In this document: one piece after another, positions 17,082-24,840 of the stretch
Numbering within the stretch: position 1 is the stretch's first letter
Layout of the letters: each line of letters begins with the position of its first letter
Source of the DNA: Nocardia sp.
GTDB taxonomy: Bacteria; Actinomycetota; Actinomycetes; Mycobacteriales; Mycobacteriaceae
Direction of reading: 5' to 3'
Assembly: GCA_014360565.1 (NCBI GenBank)
Contig: JACIXH010000026.1
Coordinates: 1 to 38,393 of the forward strand
Length of the DNA stretch: 38,393 nt
The notes under the pieces: generated by a model
Told to the model about the DNA's origin: nothing
Database searches by the model: none
What the model saw: only the letters and a program-made list of their open reading frames with translations
Program-made: the position numbers and the translations under genes

Positions 17082-17378
17082 ATGACCACGACGCACGCCG
17101 AACATCCGCAGCACACCCACGTTCACGGGCCCACCTGCGGCCACGTCGCCGTCCCGCACCAGGATCACGTCGATTACGTCCACGACGGTCACCTGCACCG
17201 CGAACACGACGGTCACTTCGACGAGTGCGAGTCCGCAGCACACGTCGAGCACACCGCCCACACCCACGAACACGGCCCCGGCTGCGGGCACGTCTCCGTC
17301 CCCCACGGCGACCACGTCGACTACATCCACGACGGCCACCGCCACGCCCCCCACGCGGACCACTACGACGAACACTGA
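17082..17378 (+). CDS. histidine-rich protein with two metal-binding-like repeats
   Basis: A 98-residue cytosolic protein with no signal peptide or helix. It is two copies of one unit: HGPTCGHVAVPHQDHVDYVH DGH (about 15-37) and HGPGCGHVSVPHGDHVDYIH DGH (about 63-85), linked by an acidic, His-containing spacer. The dense His/Asp/Cys content fits binding of zinc, nickel or cobalt as storage or buffering, which is inference. A purine-rich ribosome site precedes the ATG. It is followed by a strong terminator hairpin and is not in an operon. Similar His-rich repeats occur in several bacterial groups, often near metal-homeostasis genes, but no metal transporter is adjacent here. Confidence 0.85.
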   Translation: MTTTHAEHPQHTHVHGPTCGHVAVPHQDHVDYVHDGHLHREHDGHFDECESAAHVEHTAHTHEHGPGCGHVSVPHGDHVDYIHDGHRHAPHADHYDEH

Positions 17379-17437
17379 CCTCCAGCTCGCACCCGAGAGG
17401 GCACACCGCCCGTAGTGCGACAGGCTCGATGATCGGT

Positions 17438-17473
17438 CAGGCCGCCGGACACGCTGCGTGTCCTGGCGGCCTG
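17438..17473. terminator. strong terminator hairpin between His-rich and CHAT genes
   Basis: A stem of about 15 bp (CAGGCCGCC at 17438-17446 with GGCGGCCTG at 17465-17473; GGACAC with GTGTCC inside) with a single bulged T. A short T-rich stretch (GTTGTCTTT) follows on the plus strand. It can end both the His-rich gene and the convergent CHAT cassette. Confidence 0.8.
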
Positions 17474-17549
17474 CGTTGTCTTTGCCGCTGGACGGAGCGG
17501 GATTCTGTCGATGACCGACCCCCGGAATGTGAGCGTGCCGGCGCGACGC

Positions 17550-18977
17550 TCAGTCGGTGACGGTGGCGAACGCCGCCCAGAGCAGGGGGGAGTTCGCTGG
17601 GGCCGGGGTGGTTCGCCAGGCGGCGAGGCGCGCTCTTTGCCAGGCCAGGAGGGTGGGGATGGGTGTGGAGGAATCGTGGGCGGTGTCCACGGCGCAGATC
17701 GCGGCCTGGAGCGGATAGGTCGTGGTGGGGGTGAGGGTGTGGAAGGCATGGTCGGTGGGAAGCGGCCAGCGGGTGGCGGTGACGAGTTCCGCGCCCGCCG
17801 CCAGGGCTGCGGTGGTGAGGCCGAGGGCCTCGGTGAAGCGGAGGTCGCCGCCGCTTTCGCAGGCGATCAGGGCCACGCGGCTCGGCATCGGCCACAGGTC
17901 GCGGCCCGGCACCGGCGATGGGTCGAGAGAGTGCGTGCCGAGTAGGAGATCCTTTGCCGAGAGCGGGCGGTGGGTCCGATTGGCTGCCGCGAAGCCGCGG
18001 GTGCCTGCAGTGCAGCTCAGGTGGAGTTCAGCATGCTCGCTCTGGCCGGATTCCGGTGCGGCGCAAGTGACATGACCGACGTAGACCAGCCGGCTCGCGC
18101 CCCGCCGAAGGATCTCGGACAGCCAGTCGCGGTCGGTGTCGGCACGCCGGAAGAGCTCCACCGGGTCGGTGACCCGGGGGACGAGGCGAGCGCCGTAACC
18201 ACTGAAGTGCACGGCCACCGCGCTTTCCGGGTGCGGGCGGCCGAGCACCGAGCCGAGTTCGGAGTCCGCACGGAATCCGGGTACCCGCGGATCGAGCACC
18301 GCCACGACGGGCAGGTCGCGAGTCTCGGTCCAGCTGCGACTGATTCGCTCCGGCGAGTGGACCACCGACACCGGCGCGAGCAGACTCACATCGGCGATAT
18401 CGAGCAGCCGGATCGCCGGGTCCGGTGCGATGATCTCCCACGGAACCTGCGCCAGGCGCGGCGAGGGCTGGATGCGCAGATGTGGCCGGACGCCTCGCTG
18501 CGACAGTTCGTACAGCTGCACGGCCAATCCGTACGGCAGCAGGACACGCGACAGTGCTTGTGCCATCGCGCTTTCCGTAGCCGGGTCGACGAGCGCGCCC
18601 TCGGTCATCACCCGCCGCAGGTCGCCGGGTCGCGCGGGATCGGGTACCGCGTCGGCCAGTGTCCGTAGCACCTCGCGCACTTCGTCTCGGGGCAATACCG
18701 CGACGCCGCGCGCCAAGGCATCATCGGCCCACCGCCACGAGACGTAGACATCGCCCGCATCGGCCATCCGGATGAAGGCGGTCGGCCCGGCCGTGGGTTC
18801 CGATTCGGGTGGCAGTTCGTGCGTTGTTGACTCGGTCGCAACGCCAGGCCCAGACGCGACCGCCGTAGGTGCGTGATCGGCCCGTGAATCGGGGTCGAGA
18901 CCGGGTGGTGATTGCGCGCCGGAGTTGTCCGGCCGCCGGTTCTGGGGCTGCGCCGCAGCCCCGGAGCGCGGGTTCAC
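17550..18977 (-). CDS. CHAT-domain caspase-like protease
   Basis: A 475-residue protein. Residues 1-60 are a low-complexity Pro/Ser linker. From about 60 there is a helical region (VYVSWRWADDALARGVAVL), then the CHAT domain from about 145: LRIQPSPRLAQVPWEII, catalytic His about 302 in YVGHVTC, and Cys about 373 in VALIACESGGD, 71 residues apart as expected for the caspase/separase fold. It should cut a peptide bond in a partner or target. The GTG start overlaps the upstream TPR gene's TGA (GTGA), so translation is coupled. The frame stays open to 19304, but that part is antisense-like. Last gene of the cassette starting at 23165. Activator and substrate unknown. Confidence 0.88.
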   Translation of the reverse strand: MNPRSGAAAQPQNRRPDNSGAQSPPGLDPDSRADHAPTAVASGPGVATESTTHELPPESEPTAGPTAFIRMADAGDVYVSWRWADDALARGVAVLPRDEVREVLRTLADAVPDPARPGDLRRVMTEGALVDPATESAMAQALSRVLLPYGLAVQLYELSQRGVRPHLRIQPSPRLAQVPWEIIAPDPAIRLLDIADVSLLAPVSVVHSPERISRSWTETRDLPVVAVLDPRVPGFRADSELGSVLGRPHPESAVAVHFSGYGARLVPRVTDPVELFRRADTDRDWLSEILRRGASRLVYVGHVTCAAPESGQSEHAELHLSCTAGTRGFAAANRTHRPLSAKDLLLGTHSLDPSPVPGRDLWPMPSRVALIACESGGDLRFTEALGLTTAALAAGAELVTATRWPLPTDHAFHTLTPTTTYPLQAAICAVDTAHDSSTPIPTLLAWQRARLAAWRTTPAPANSPLLWAAFATVTD

Positions 18978-20488
18978 AGGGCGATCAACCGATCGTCGCG
19001 AACAGGGCGGCCGTACCGTTGCTCGGCGTAGGAAATGAAGTCCGACAGCAATATTCGACCACCATCGGTGAGCCGGGGTGGGGGTGCGACGGGAATTCCC
19101 GCCGCGGCGGCGACGTCGGCGAGCGCCGCGCCGAGCTGTAGTGCCTGCGCGGCAGTCGGCTCGGGGGAGGTGGGGTCGAGTAGTTCGAAAGCTAGTGCGG
19201 GGGCGGCCGATTCGGGTAGAAATGCGAGGTCGAGCGCGGTGCCGGCGCACTGGGTGTCGATCAGATCGCCGACCAACTGGGCATCGCCGGAGAGCGCGGC
19301 GCATCGGAAGGCCAGGCTCATGGCCGGTTCGGCCACAGTGCGATGCCAGTGTTCGCGCTGGCCGCCGTTGGGCAGGGTGTGGCGGACGGCGTCGATGGCG
19401 AGTGCGGCCGGGACCACCAGGGCGACAGCACGGCTGAGCAGCGCTGCGTCTGGTTGTGCCGCTCGCTCGAAAGTGGCGTGCAGGAGTTCGGCACGCCAGT
19501 AGTCGAGTTGGGCGCAGTGCATTCCGAGGCCGTGCTCGGCGTACACCGAGAACGAGGTGTCGAGTAGCTCTTCGCCGAAGTCGAGGTCACCTTCGGCGTA
19601 CGCGAGCGTCGCGAGCCGAAGGCGGACATCTGCGGCATCCACCACGGCTCCGGTGGAGTCGAACCGGTCCAGCGCCCGCGCGTAATGCGCACGCGCCGTG
19701 GCCGGATCACCCCGGCGTTCGGCGAGAAAGCCCATGGTCTTCGCCCCGATCCCGGACCGATACCCCAGCTCGCCTGCCTCGAAGAACTGCTGGCTCGCCA
19801 GCAACGGCTTCTCGGCCTCGTCGAAACGCCCGGCGCGCACCAGCATCGTCGCCAGATTCTGTCGCGATTCGGCGAGCGCGGCTTCCTCGCCTGCCGAGAC
19901 GAAGGCAGCCACCGCCTGTCGGGCGAAGTCGATGCCCAGTTCCCACCGCCCGGTTTCGAACGAGCACGCCGCCAAGTTCATCAGCGGGTGCCCGGCCAGC
20001 TCGGGCGCGAAACGCTCTGTCAATCCCAGCGCTTCGACGGCCAGCTCACCCGCCCGTGCCCACTGCTGTCGGTGTAGTGCGACGGCCGTCAGCGACAACA
20101 GGCAGGCCACCCGCAGCAGGCCCTGATCGGAGCTGTCCGCGAGCAGCGCACGCGCTTGCTCGAGCGCGTCCTGTGCGGCATCGAATTCGCCGAGGTGCTG
20201 GTAGGCCTGCGATAAATTCACCAACGCGGTCGGCCGCTGATGGCTTGCGTCCGACGGGATCTCAGCAAGCGCAGTGCGATACAGCCCCACCGCCCGCCGA
20301 TGCTCGCCGAGCTCGTCGGCCATGCTCGCCGCATTGATCAGCGCCGCACTCCGCAACCGCGGCGCCGACCCTTCGGCCACTCTCTCGAAGATTTCCAGCG
20401 CGGCTACCGCGTCGCCACGTTGATACGCCGCGTACCCGGCGGTGAGCCGCGTGTCGTCCTGGTCGGACGTTCTTCCAGTGGCTGCCAT
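18974..20488 (-). CDS. TPR-repeat protein of CHAT cassette
   Basis: A 504-residue, mostly helical protein. Residues 15-290 are about seven TPR units (AAYQRGDAVAALEIFERVAE, ADELGEHRRAVGLYRTAL, AYQHLGEFDAAQDALEQA, LVRAGRFDEAEKPLLAS, ERRGDPATARAHYARAL, AYAEGDLDFGEELLDTS). The last 200 residues form a different alpha-rich part ending in DGGRILLSDFISYAEQRYGRPV. TPRs usually mediate binding, so it may hold or sense the CHAT protease encoded next. GGAGG stands 7 nt before the ATG, and the stop overlaps the CHAT GTG. Probably the sensor or scaffold subunit. Confidence 0.85.
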   Translation of the reverse strand: MAATGRTSDQDDTRLTAGYAAYQRGDAVAALEIFERVAEGSAPRLRSAALINAASMADELGEHRRAVGLYRTALAEIPSDASHQRPTALVNLSQAYQHLGEFDAAQDALEQARALLADSSDQGLLRVACLLSLTAVALHRQQWARAGELAVEALGLTERFAPELAGHPLMNLAACSFETGRWELGIDFARQAVAAFVSAGEEAALAESRQNLATMLVRAGRFDEAEKPLLASQQFFEAGELGYRSGIGAKTMGFLAERRGDPATARAHYARALDRFDSTGAVVDAADVRLRLATLAYAEGDLDFGEELLDTSFSVYAEHGLGMHCAQLDYWRAELLHATFERAAQPDAALLSRAVALVVPAALAIDAVRHTLPNGGQREHWHRTVAEPAMSLAFRCAALSGDAQLVGDLIDTQCAGTALDLAFLPESAAPALAFELLDPTSPEPTAAQALQLGAALADVAAAAGIPVAPPPRLTDGGRILLSDFISYAEQRYGRPVRDDRLIAL

Positions 20489-20623
20489 CTATTCGCCTCC
20501 GATCTGCGCCAGGTGTGCGCGCTGCGAAGCTCGTACCGCGGACTCGGCTCGAGAACGTACCCAACGTGAGTCGCCGGCGAGCTGAGCGCGGCTCCCGGCA
20601 GGGGCCGACGCCAGACAGCGCAT
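20489..20623 (-). CDS. possible 44-residue small protein in CHAT cassette
   Basis: The ATG overlaps the preceding gene's stop (TGATG) and the TAG stop directly touches the TPR gene's ATG, so the frame exactly fills the 134-bp gap. The product is small, basic and Ala/Arg/Ser-rich, ending AHLAQIGGE. For: the TGATG junction is the same as the one used upstream, and the fit is exact. Against: by my hand count about 66 percent of third positions are G or C, lower than expected of established genes in this genome; a 44-codon open frame arises easily in such DNA; and the TPR gene's ribosome site lies within it. No family recognised. Confidence 0.35.
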   Translation of the reverse strand: MRCLASAPAGSRAQLAGDSRWVRSRAESAVRASQRAHLAQIGGE

Positions 20624-21804
20624 CAGAAGTCCTCGTCCCTGTCGGCCGCGGCCGCTTCCGCGGACAGCCGGTCGTCGGTGGACGCGCTGAGGCGAAGACG
20701 GGCGAACCGGCGGATCCGATCTTGAACATCCGGCTGCGCCACGTGGGCCGCGGGTCCGACGCCAGGCACGAAGACCGTTATGTCGAGCGGTATTTCGGGC
20801 GGTCCGGCGATATCGATGCCCGCTGTCCAAGCGTCGCCGCGCAGGTGCAAGGGAACTTCGGCGTCGACCGTCGGCAGCGGCCTCGCCCGATCGTGTGCGG
20901 CCGACGGTGACGGCCCTTGCTCAGTGACGGCGGGCTGCGCTCGCCATGACCTCACCCGCGCCAAAGGCCGAAGATGTTCGGGGACAACGCCCCGGCAGTC
21001 CGGCGCGGCGACCACGCTGATCCGTACCGTCGACACCCCGGCCGCTCTGGTCACCTGCCATGACACCGCGTGCTCGCTCGCATCGAGAATGCCGGGCGGG
21101 CAGCGCCGCCAATCCCATCCACCAGTGCCGCGCGCGATGATCAGTCCGTCACCTTGGTCCGGGCGCCCGGCGGCGAGGGCGTAATCGGTTGCGCGTCCGG
21201 CAGAGTCATCGTGTGCGTCGGCAGTGCCGTGCGGCCGGCCACCCGGCACGACCTCGTCGTCGCTGGGCCCCACGTCGTGGTCCGAAGTTTCCGTGGACGA
21301 GGCATCGTCAACACGCTCGATCCCATGGAACTCGTCGACCAAGAGCCCGGCACGATCATTGTGCACCTCGACCGCCATGTCGCAAGTGCCGGTGAGGGAC
21401 TCGATTTCCTCCAGTAGCAGCCGGTGATCCAGCGCGGGGACTCCGTCGACGGTCGAGGCGGGCCACCAGCGACTGGCCCAGTGCGCGTACGCGAGTCGGC
21501 GTAGTGCTCGCAACAGACCGGGCCTGGCAGGCGTGGCAGTGAGTGTTCGCTGCTCGATGCCGTCGGCAGCCAGCGCGACCGCTTCGCCGTAGACCGCCCA
21601 TACCCAATCCTGGGCAGCCGCGACGTCGTCGAGCACCGCGGCGGGCAGGTCGGTGCCGTCGAACAGGTCCCAACTCAGGTGTCCACCAATGACTTCGAGC
21701 ACCATCACGTCCAGAGCGGGCGCGGCATCGGTGACCAGCGGCGTCCCTTCGGGGGCGATCACCAGCAGGCCGGGTTCAGCACGGCGCAGCGCGACAACGG
21801 TCAT
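20623..21804 (-). CDS. unrecognised two-part protein of CHAT cassette (WWPAS motif)
   Basis: A 393-residue protein I cannot assign. Residues 1-145 form a compact domain with the motif AHWASRWWPASTVDGVPALD (108-126), which looks like a conserved core. Residues 150-205 are an acidic, low-complexity linker. From about 215 a beta-rich part follows (GWDWRRCPPGILD, VSWQV, TVRISVVAAPDC). The C-terminus is acidic (AAAADRDEDF). The ATG overlaps the preceding stop (TGATG). By position it could be one of the CATRA-type caspase/TPR-associated proteins, but I cannot confirm that. No catalytic motif seen. Confidence 0.75.
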   Translation of the reverse strand: MTVVALRRAEPGLLVIAPEGTPLVTDAAPALDVMVLEVIGGHLSWDLFDGTDLPAAVLDDVAAAQDWVWAVYGEAVALAADGIEQRTLTATPARPGLLRALRRLAYAHWASRWWPASTVDGVPALDHRLLLEEIESLTGTCDMAVEVHNDRAGLLVDEFHGIERVDDASSTETSDHDVGPSDDEVVPGGRPHGTADAHDDSAGRATDYALAAGRPDQGDGLIIARGTGGWDWRRCPPGILDASEHAVSWQVTRAAGVSTVRISVVAAPDCRGVVPEHLRPLARVRSWRAQPAVTEQGPSPSAAHDRARPLPTVDAEVPLHLRGDAWTAGIDIAGPPEIPLDITVFVPGVGPAAHVAQPDVQDRIRRFARLRLSASTDDRLSAEAAAADRDEDF

Positions 21805-23165
21805 CAGCCTGCCTTCGCTTCCACCACAGCCGCCTCGGCGGTGAGCGCCTGTTTGACCCGTGTCCGGTGATCGAGCATCACCGACCGCGCGACTCCGTCG
21901 AGCAGGTCCCACAGCTCACCGGACTCCGACACCGGCATCTCCCGCACATCCCGCCCGTGCAGTCGAACCCACAACCGGCGCAGATACGGCCGCCACGGCG
22001 TACGCAGCTCGGCCGCGACGGTCGCCAGCTGACCCGTCTGTCCGTCGACCACGTGCACGGCATACCGGCGCGCCTGCAATACGTACCCTTCCCGCCGCCA
22101 CCGACTGTTGATCACCTCGTGCGCGCGCGAAGCGCCATGCGATGCCCGCCCGGGCGTTTCACCTTCCTCGGTGCCGGAAGCGGGGCCTGCAACGGCCGCT
22201 CCGAACGGTGAGAGTCCCAGTGCGAGTTCCGAACCCGCCGCCGCGGCTACCCGCAACGATTCATCGAGCAACCCCCACGGCGAACAACTGCGGGCGATCT
22301 CTCGCGCCACCAGCTCCGCGATCTCGGGCAGGTCGGTCCGATCGAGACTGCCCTGCAGCACGGTGAAGACCCGCTCGTACACGGTCCGGTCGAACGGCAG
22401 TCCGAGATTCGAGGTCGACGCGGACGCGCCCAGCTCGGGTCGGCGCGGGCTCGAATGGGTGGTGAGTCCCAACTCGTCGGCGCCGTCGGCCGGATGTTCC
22501 AGCCACAGGGCGATCCCGCGATGGGTGCCCGCGCGATTGCCGACGATGTCGTCGAACAGCGGCCCGGCGTCGGCCGGATCGCCGGCGCGGGCGAGGGTGC
22601 ACGCTTCGAGCAACTCGGTCAGCTCGGCTGCCAGGTCACGAGCGCCATACGGGGCGAGGGGTCGTCGAGCCCAGGCCACAGCCAGCAGTTCGGCCAGGTC
22701 CCTCGCCCGACGTGGTTCGGTCACATAGCTTTTCAGTGCGGCAGTGGTGCGTCCGCCCGTGCTCTCGTGCACCTCTCGCAACGTTGCTTCGGCCCGCGTC
22801 CGTCCGTCAGCCTGCGGCGCACCACACGTGATCGCGAGCTCGAAGCAGCGCTGGAAGTACAGGTCCTGCGCGTTGCCCTCGGTGATCCGCAATGCCCGCC
22901 GCACTTGCTTGAGCACGGTGAACCACGACGCACAGGCCCGCAAGGTGTCGGACTGCGCGTGCACCAGCGCGGTCAACAATGCGATCGAGTTCGCGTCGAG
23001 CACGCTCGAAGCCAGCGCCGGATGCCGCATCGGCCGCAGCACCAGCGGATCCAGGATCAACTTCACCGTCCGCCGCAACGGCCCGCCATCGGCCCCGCTC
23101 AACGCCTCGACACCATCGAGCCCCCGCCACACCTCATCGAGCACCATGGCGCGCGGTCTCCGCAT
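21804..23165 (-). CDS. unrecognised alpha-rich protein heading CHAT cassette
   Basis: A 453-residue protein with no recognised family, signal peptide or membrane helix. The first 230 residues are helical (SIALLTALVHAQSDTLRACA, LAELLAVAWARRPL, LAAELTELLEACTLARAG). The C-terminal 100 residues include YVLQARRYAVHVVDGQTGQL and TPWRPYLRRLWVRLHGRDV. It is the promoter-proximal gene: TAACCT lies 6 nt before the ATG with no ribosome site, so its mRNA is probably leaderless. All later cassette genes follow by overlapping or abutting junctions. Likely a dedicated structural or sensing component. Confidence 0.75.
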   Translation of the reverse strand: MRRPRAMVLDEVWRGLDGVEALSGADGGPLRRTVKLILDPLVLRPMRHPALASSVLDANSIALLTALVHAQSDTLRACASWFTVLKQVRRALRITEGNAQDLYFQRCFELAITCGAPQADGRTRAEATLREVHESTGGRTTAALKSYVTEPRRARDLAELLAVAWARRPLAPYGARDLAAELTELLEACTLARAGDPADAGPLFDDIVGNRAGTHRGIALWLEHPADGADELGLTTHSSPRRPELGASASTSNLGLPFDRTVYERVFTVLQGSLDRTDLPEIAELVAREIARSCSPWGLLDESLRVAAAAGSELALGLSPFGAAVAGPASGTEEGETPGRASHGASRAHEVINSRWRREGYVLQARRYAVHVVDGQTGQLATVAAELRTPWRPYLRRLWVRLHGRDVREMPVSESGELWDLLDGVARSVMLDHRTRVKQALTAEAAVVEAKAG

Positions 23166-23171
23166 CGCACC

Positions 23172-23177
23172 AGGTTA
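23172..23177 (-). promoter_or_regulatory. -10 box of CHAT cassette promoter
   Basis: TAACCT on the minus strand ends 6 nt before the cassette's first ATG (23165), the leaderless spacing seen repeatedly in this window. The direct repeats at 23181-23280 begin only 4 bp upstream of it, so anything bound there would overlap the polymerase site. Confidence 0.5.
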
Positions 23178-23180
23178 GCT

Positions 23181-23280
23181 CTATTTTCGGCGGCTGGCGC
23201 CGCGGTTCTCGGTGTCTATCGGCGGCTGGTGCCGCGGTTCTCGGTGTCTATTGGCGGCTGGTGCCGCGGTTCTCGGCGCT
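23181..23280. repeat. three direct repeats of 32-35 bp
   Basis: Units start at 23181, 23216 and 23248. Each reads CTAT, a few variable bases, GGCGGCTGG, a variable base, GCCGCGGTTCTCGG. Units 1 and 2 end GTGT; unit 3 runs into repeat element B. There are no unique spacers and no cas genes, so it is not CRISPR. The repeats fill the space upstream of the CHAT cassette promoter. With element B they account for most of the 329-bp gap 23166-23494; the remainder holds the lipoprotein gene's leader, with TACCTT near 23440 as a possible -10 box. Confidence 0.85.
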
Positions 23281-23360
23281 TGACTCCACCTCTTCCCTCC
23301 CTACGGGCACTCCTTCGTCGCACCCTTCGGTCAGTCCATCGGTGGAGGCGCGCCGAGAAC
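23269..23360. repeat. dispersed palindromic element, copy B
   Basis: A 92-bp element whose outer ends pair over 11 bp (GTTCTCGGCGC at 23269-23279 with GCGCCGAGAAC at 23350-23360) and whose inner CTCCACC (23284-23290) pairs with GGTGGAG (23341-23347). Its core is nearly the same as copy A (7033-7122). The inner stems of A and B differ in sequence yet both pair perfectly. Confidence 0.75.
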
Positions 23361-23494
23361 GGGAGGGACTGCCTGTCGAGAAGCTCGCGACCACGGGCTT
23401 TCGGGGAAAGTTGGGATCGGTAGGCGGCGCGAGATTTCTACCTTTCTCTCAACGGGTTACCGAACCCGGCACACTCCAGAGAAACGGAAACACC

Positions 23495-24019
23495 ATGAAC
23501 ACCAAGCTGATCGCCACCCTCGCCGCTTCCGCCGCCGCCACCGCGCTGTTCGTCACCGGCTGCAGCGACGACGCGGGTACCGCCGCGCCGAGCACCACCG
23601 CCGGATCAGCGGCTCCGGCCACTGCCGCGGCCGCGGGCAAGTCGACCGCGAGCGTCGACGGCAAGGAATTCTCCGCGAAGTTCGACACCACCTGCGCTGA
23701 ACAGGCGGGCACTCTCGCACTGGCGCTCACCGATACGGCCAACGCCACCTACGGCAGCCTCTCGGTCAGCGCTTCGGTCGCAGGCGACAAGGTTCAGGCC
23801 GTCGCCATCGCCGGTAGCCAGGGCGGCGCCAACGGCCTGCCCTACGCCGTCGGCTACGGCAACGGCCAGCCCGGCGGCTCGGCGACCCTGGTCAAGGACG
23901 GCAACACCTACCGGGTCACCGGCGAGGGCATCAGTGCCGACATGACCAACCCGCTGGCGGGCCCGTCGACCGTCGCGTTCGACATCACCTTCGCCTGCTC
24001 CTCCATCGTCGGCGGCTGA
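23495..24019 (+). CDS. lpqH: LpqH-family (19 kDa antigen type) lipoprotein
   Basis: A 174-residue surface lipoprotein. The signal peptide ends at lipobox FVTGC (acylated Cys23), then a Thr/Ala/Ser-rich, likely glycosylated linker (about 25-50), then the LpqH beta domain: VDGKEFSAKFDTTCAEQAG, YAVGYGNGQPGGSATLVKDG, YRVTGEGISADMTNPL and FDITFACS. Two Cys (about 68 and 170) match the family's disulfide. In mycobacteria such proteins are abundant immunogenic cell-wall lipoproteins. The ATG at 23495 begins the signal; the same frame is open far upstream but is not coding in character. A membrane-protein gene follows after 2 nt. Confidence 0.9.
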   Translation: MNTKLIATLAASAAATALFVTGCSDDAGTAAPSTTAGSAAPATAAAAGKSTASVDGKEFSAKFDTTCAEQAGTLALALTDTANATYGSLSVSASVAGDKVQAVAIAGSQGGANGLPYAVGYGNGQPGGSATLVKDGNTYRVTGEGISADMTNPLAGPSTVAFDITFACSSIVGG

Positions 24020-24021
24020 CC

Positions 24022-24822
24022 ATGCGAGCCAAGCTCCGCGCGGCCGCGGTCGCCGCCGCGATCCTCGCGGTCGGGTACTACCTCTACTACGGCCTCACCT
24101 ACACACCCGACGAACACACCGGCGCGATGCTCGGGTGGGTCGGTCCCCAGATGGCCCTGCCGATCATCGCTGTCACCGTCGTCGCGATGATCTTCGCCTT
24201 CACCGGCGACGGCATCCTGGAGGCTTTCACCGGCCGCAACAGCAGCGAGTTCCGCGACGCCGCCGTCGGCATCGGCACCATCGTCTCGTTGCGGCAGACC
24301 GGTGTCTCGGTGAACGACCAACCGCAGGTCAAGATTGCTTTCCGGGTCGAGGGGTCCGATGGGAAGGTCTTCGACTCGCAGGCGAAGATCATGGTCGGGC
24401 TGACCGAACTGGCGCTCTTGCAGCCCGGTGTCGTCCTGCCGGTCCGGTATCTGCCGGGCCGCACCGACAAGGTCGAGGTCGACCGTTCCGGCGACAACGG
24501 CGCAGCCCAGCGAGCGATGAACGAATCCATGATCCGCAAAGGCATCACCACCCGCGGCAAGCTCGACATCGCCGAACGCGGCATCGCCGCCCAAGCGGTG
24601 GTCCGCAGCCTCGATGTCCCCGGACGTATCCGCGGCGGTTACACCGAGATCGTTCTCGGCCTGGTGGTCACCCGACCCGACGGCACGACCTTCCGCACCC
24701 GTGCCGAGAAGTACCTGCCCCCGACGGCGGTCGGATCGGTGCAGGTCGGCCGGATCGTGCAGGTCCACTACCTGCCGGACAACGAACAGGAGGTGGTGAT
24801 CGCGGTTCCGGTCAACGCCTGA
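24022..24822 (+). CDS. two-helix membrane protein with duplicated beta domain (DUF3592-like)
   Basis: A 266-residue protein. Two N-terminal membrane helices (AAVAAAILAVGYYLYYGL and MALPIIAVTVVAMIFAF) are followed by two related halves of about 70 residues. The first runs VKIAFRVEGSDGKVF...LQPGVVLPVRYLPGRTDKVEV, the second IVLGLVVTRPDGTTFRTRAEKY...VQVGRIVQVHYLPDNEQEVVI. The pattern of a variable strand, G..V.V.YLP and D..V resembles DUF3592-type domains. Function unknown. It starts 2 nt after the LpqH-like stop, so the two are co-transcribed and possibly act together at the envelope. A strong terminator follows. Confidence 0.75.
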   Translation: MRAKLRAAAVAAAILAVGYYLYYGLTYTPDEHTGAMLGWVGPQMALPIIAVTVVAMIFAFTGDGILEAFTGRNSSEFRDAAVGIGTIVSLRQTGVSVNDQPQVKIAFRVEGSDGKVFDSQAKIMVGLTELALLQPGVVLPVRYLPGRTDKVEVDRSGDNGAAQRAMNESMIRKGITTRGKLDIAERGIAAQAVVRSLDVPGRIRGGYTEIVLGLVVTRPDGTTFRTRAEKYLPPTAVGSVQVGRIVQVHYLPDNEQEVVIAVPVNA

Positions 24823-24840
24823 TGGCAACTCCATCCCGTC

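Noticed and set aside
18978..19304. N-terminal extension of the CHAT gene
   Set aside because: It runs antisense-like through the TPR gene's 3-prime end in another phase and is Arg/Pro-rich without domain character. The GTGA-coupled start fits better.
23181..23280. Possible short CRISPR array
   Set aside because: The three units are contiguous with no unique spacers, and no cas gene is nearby.
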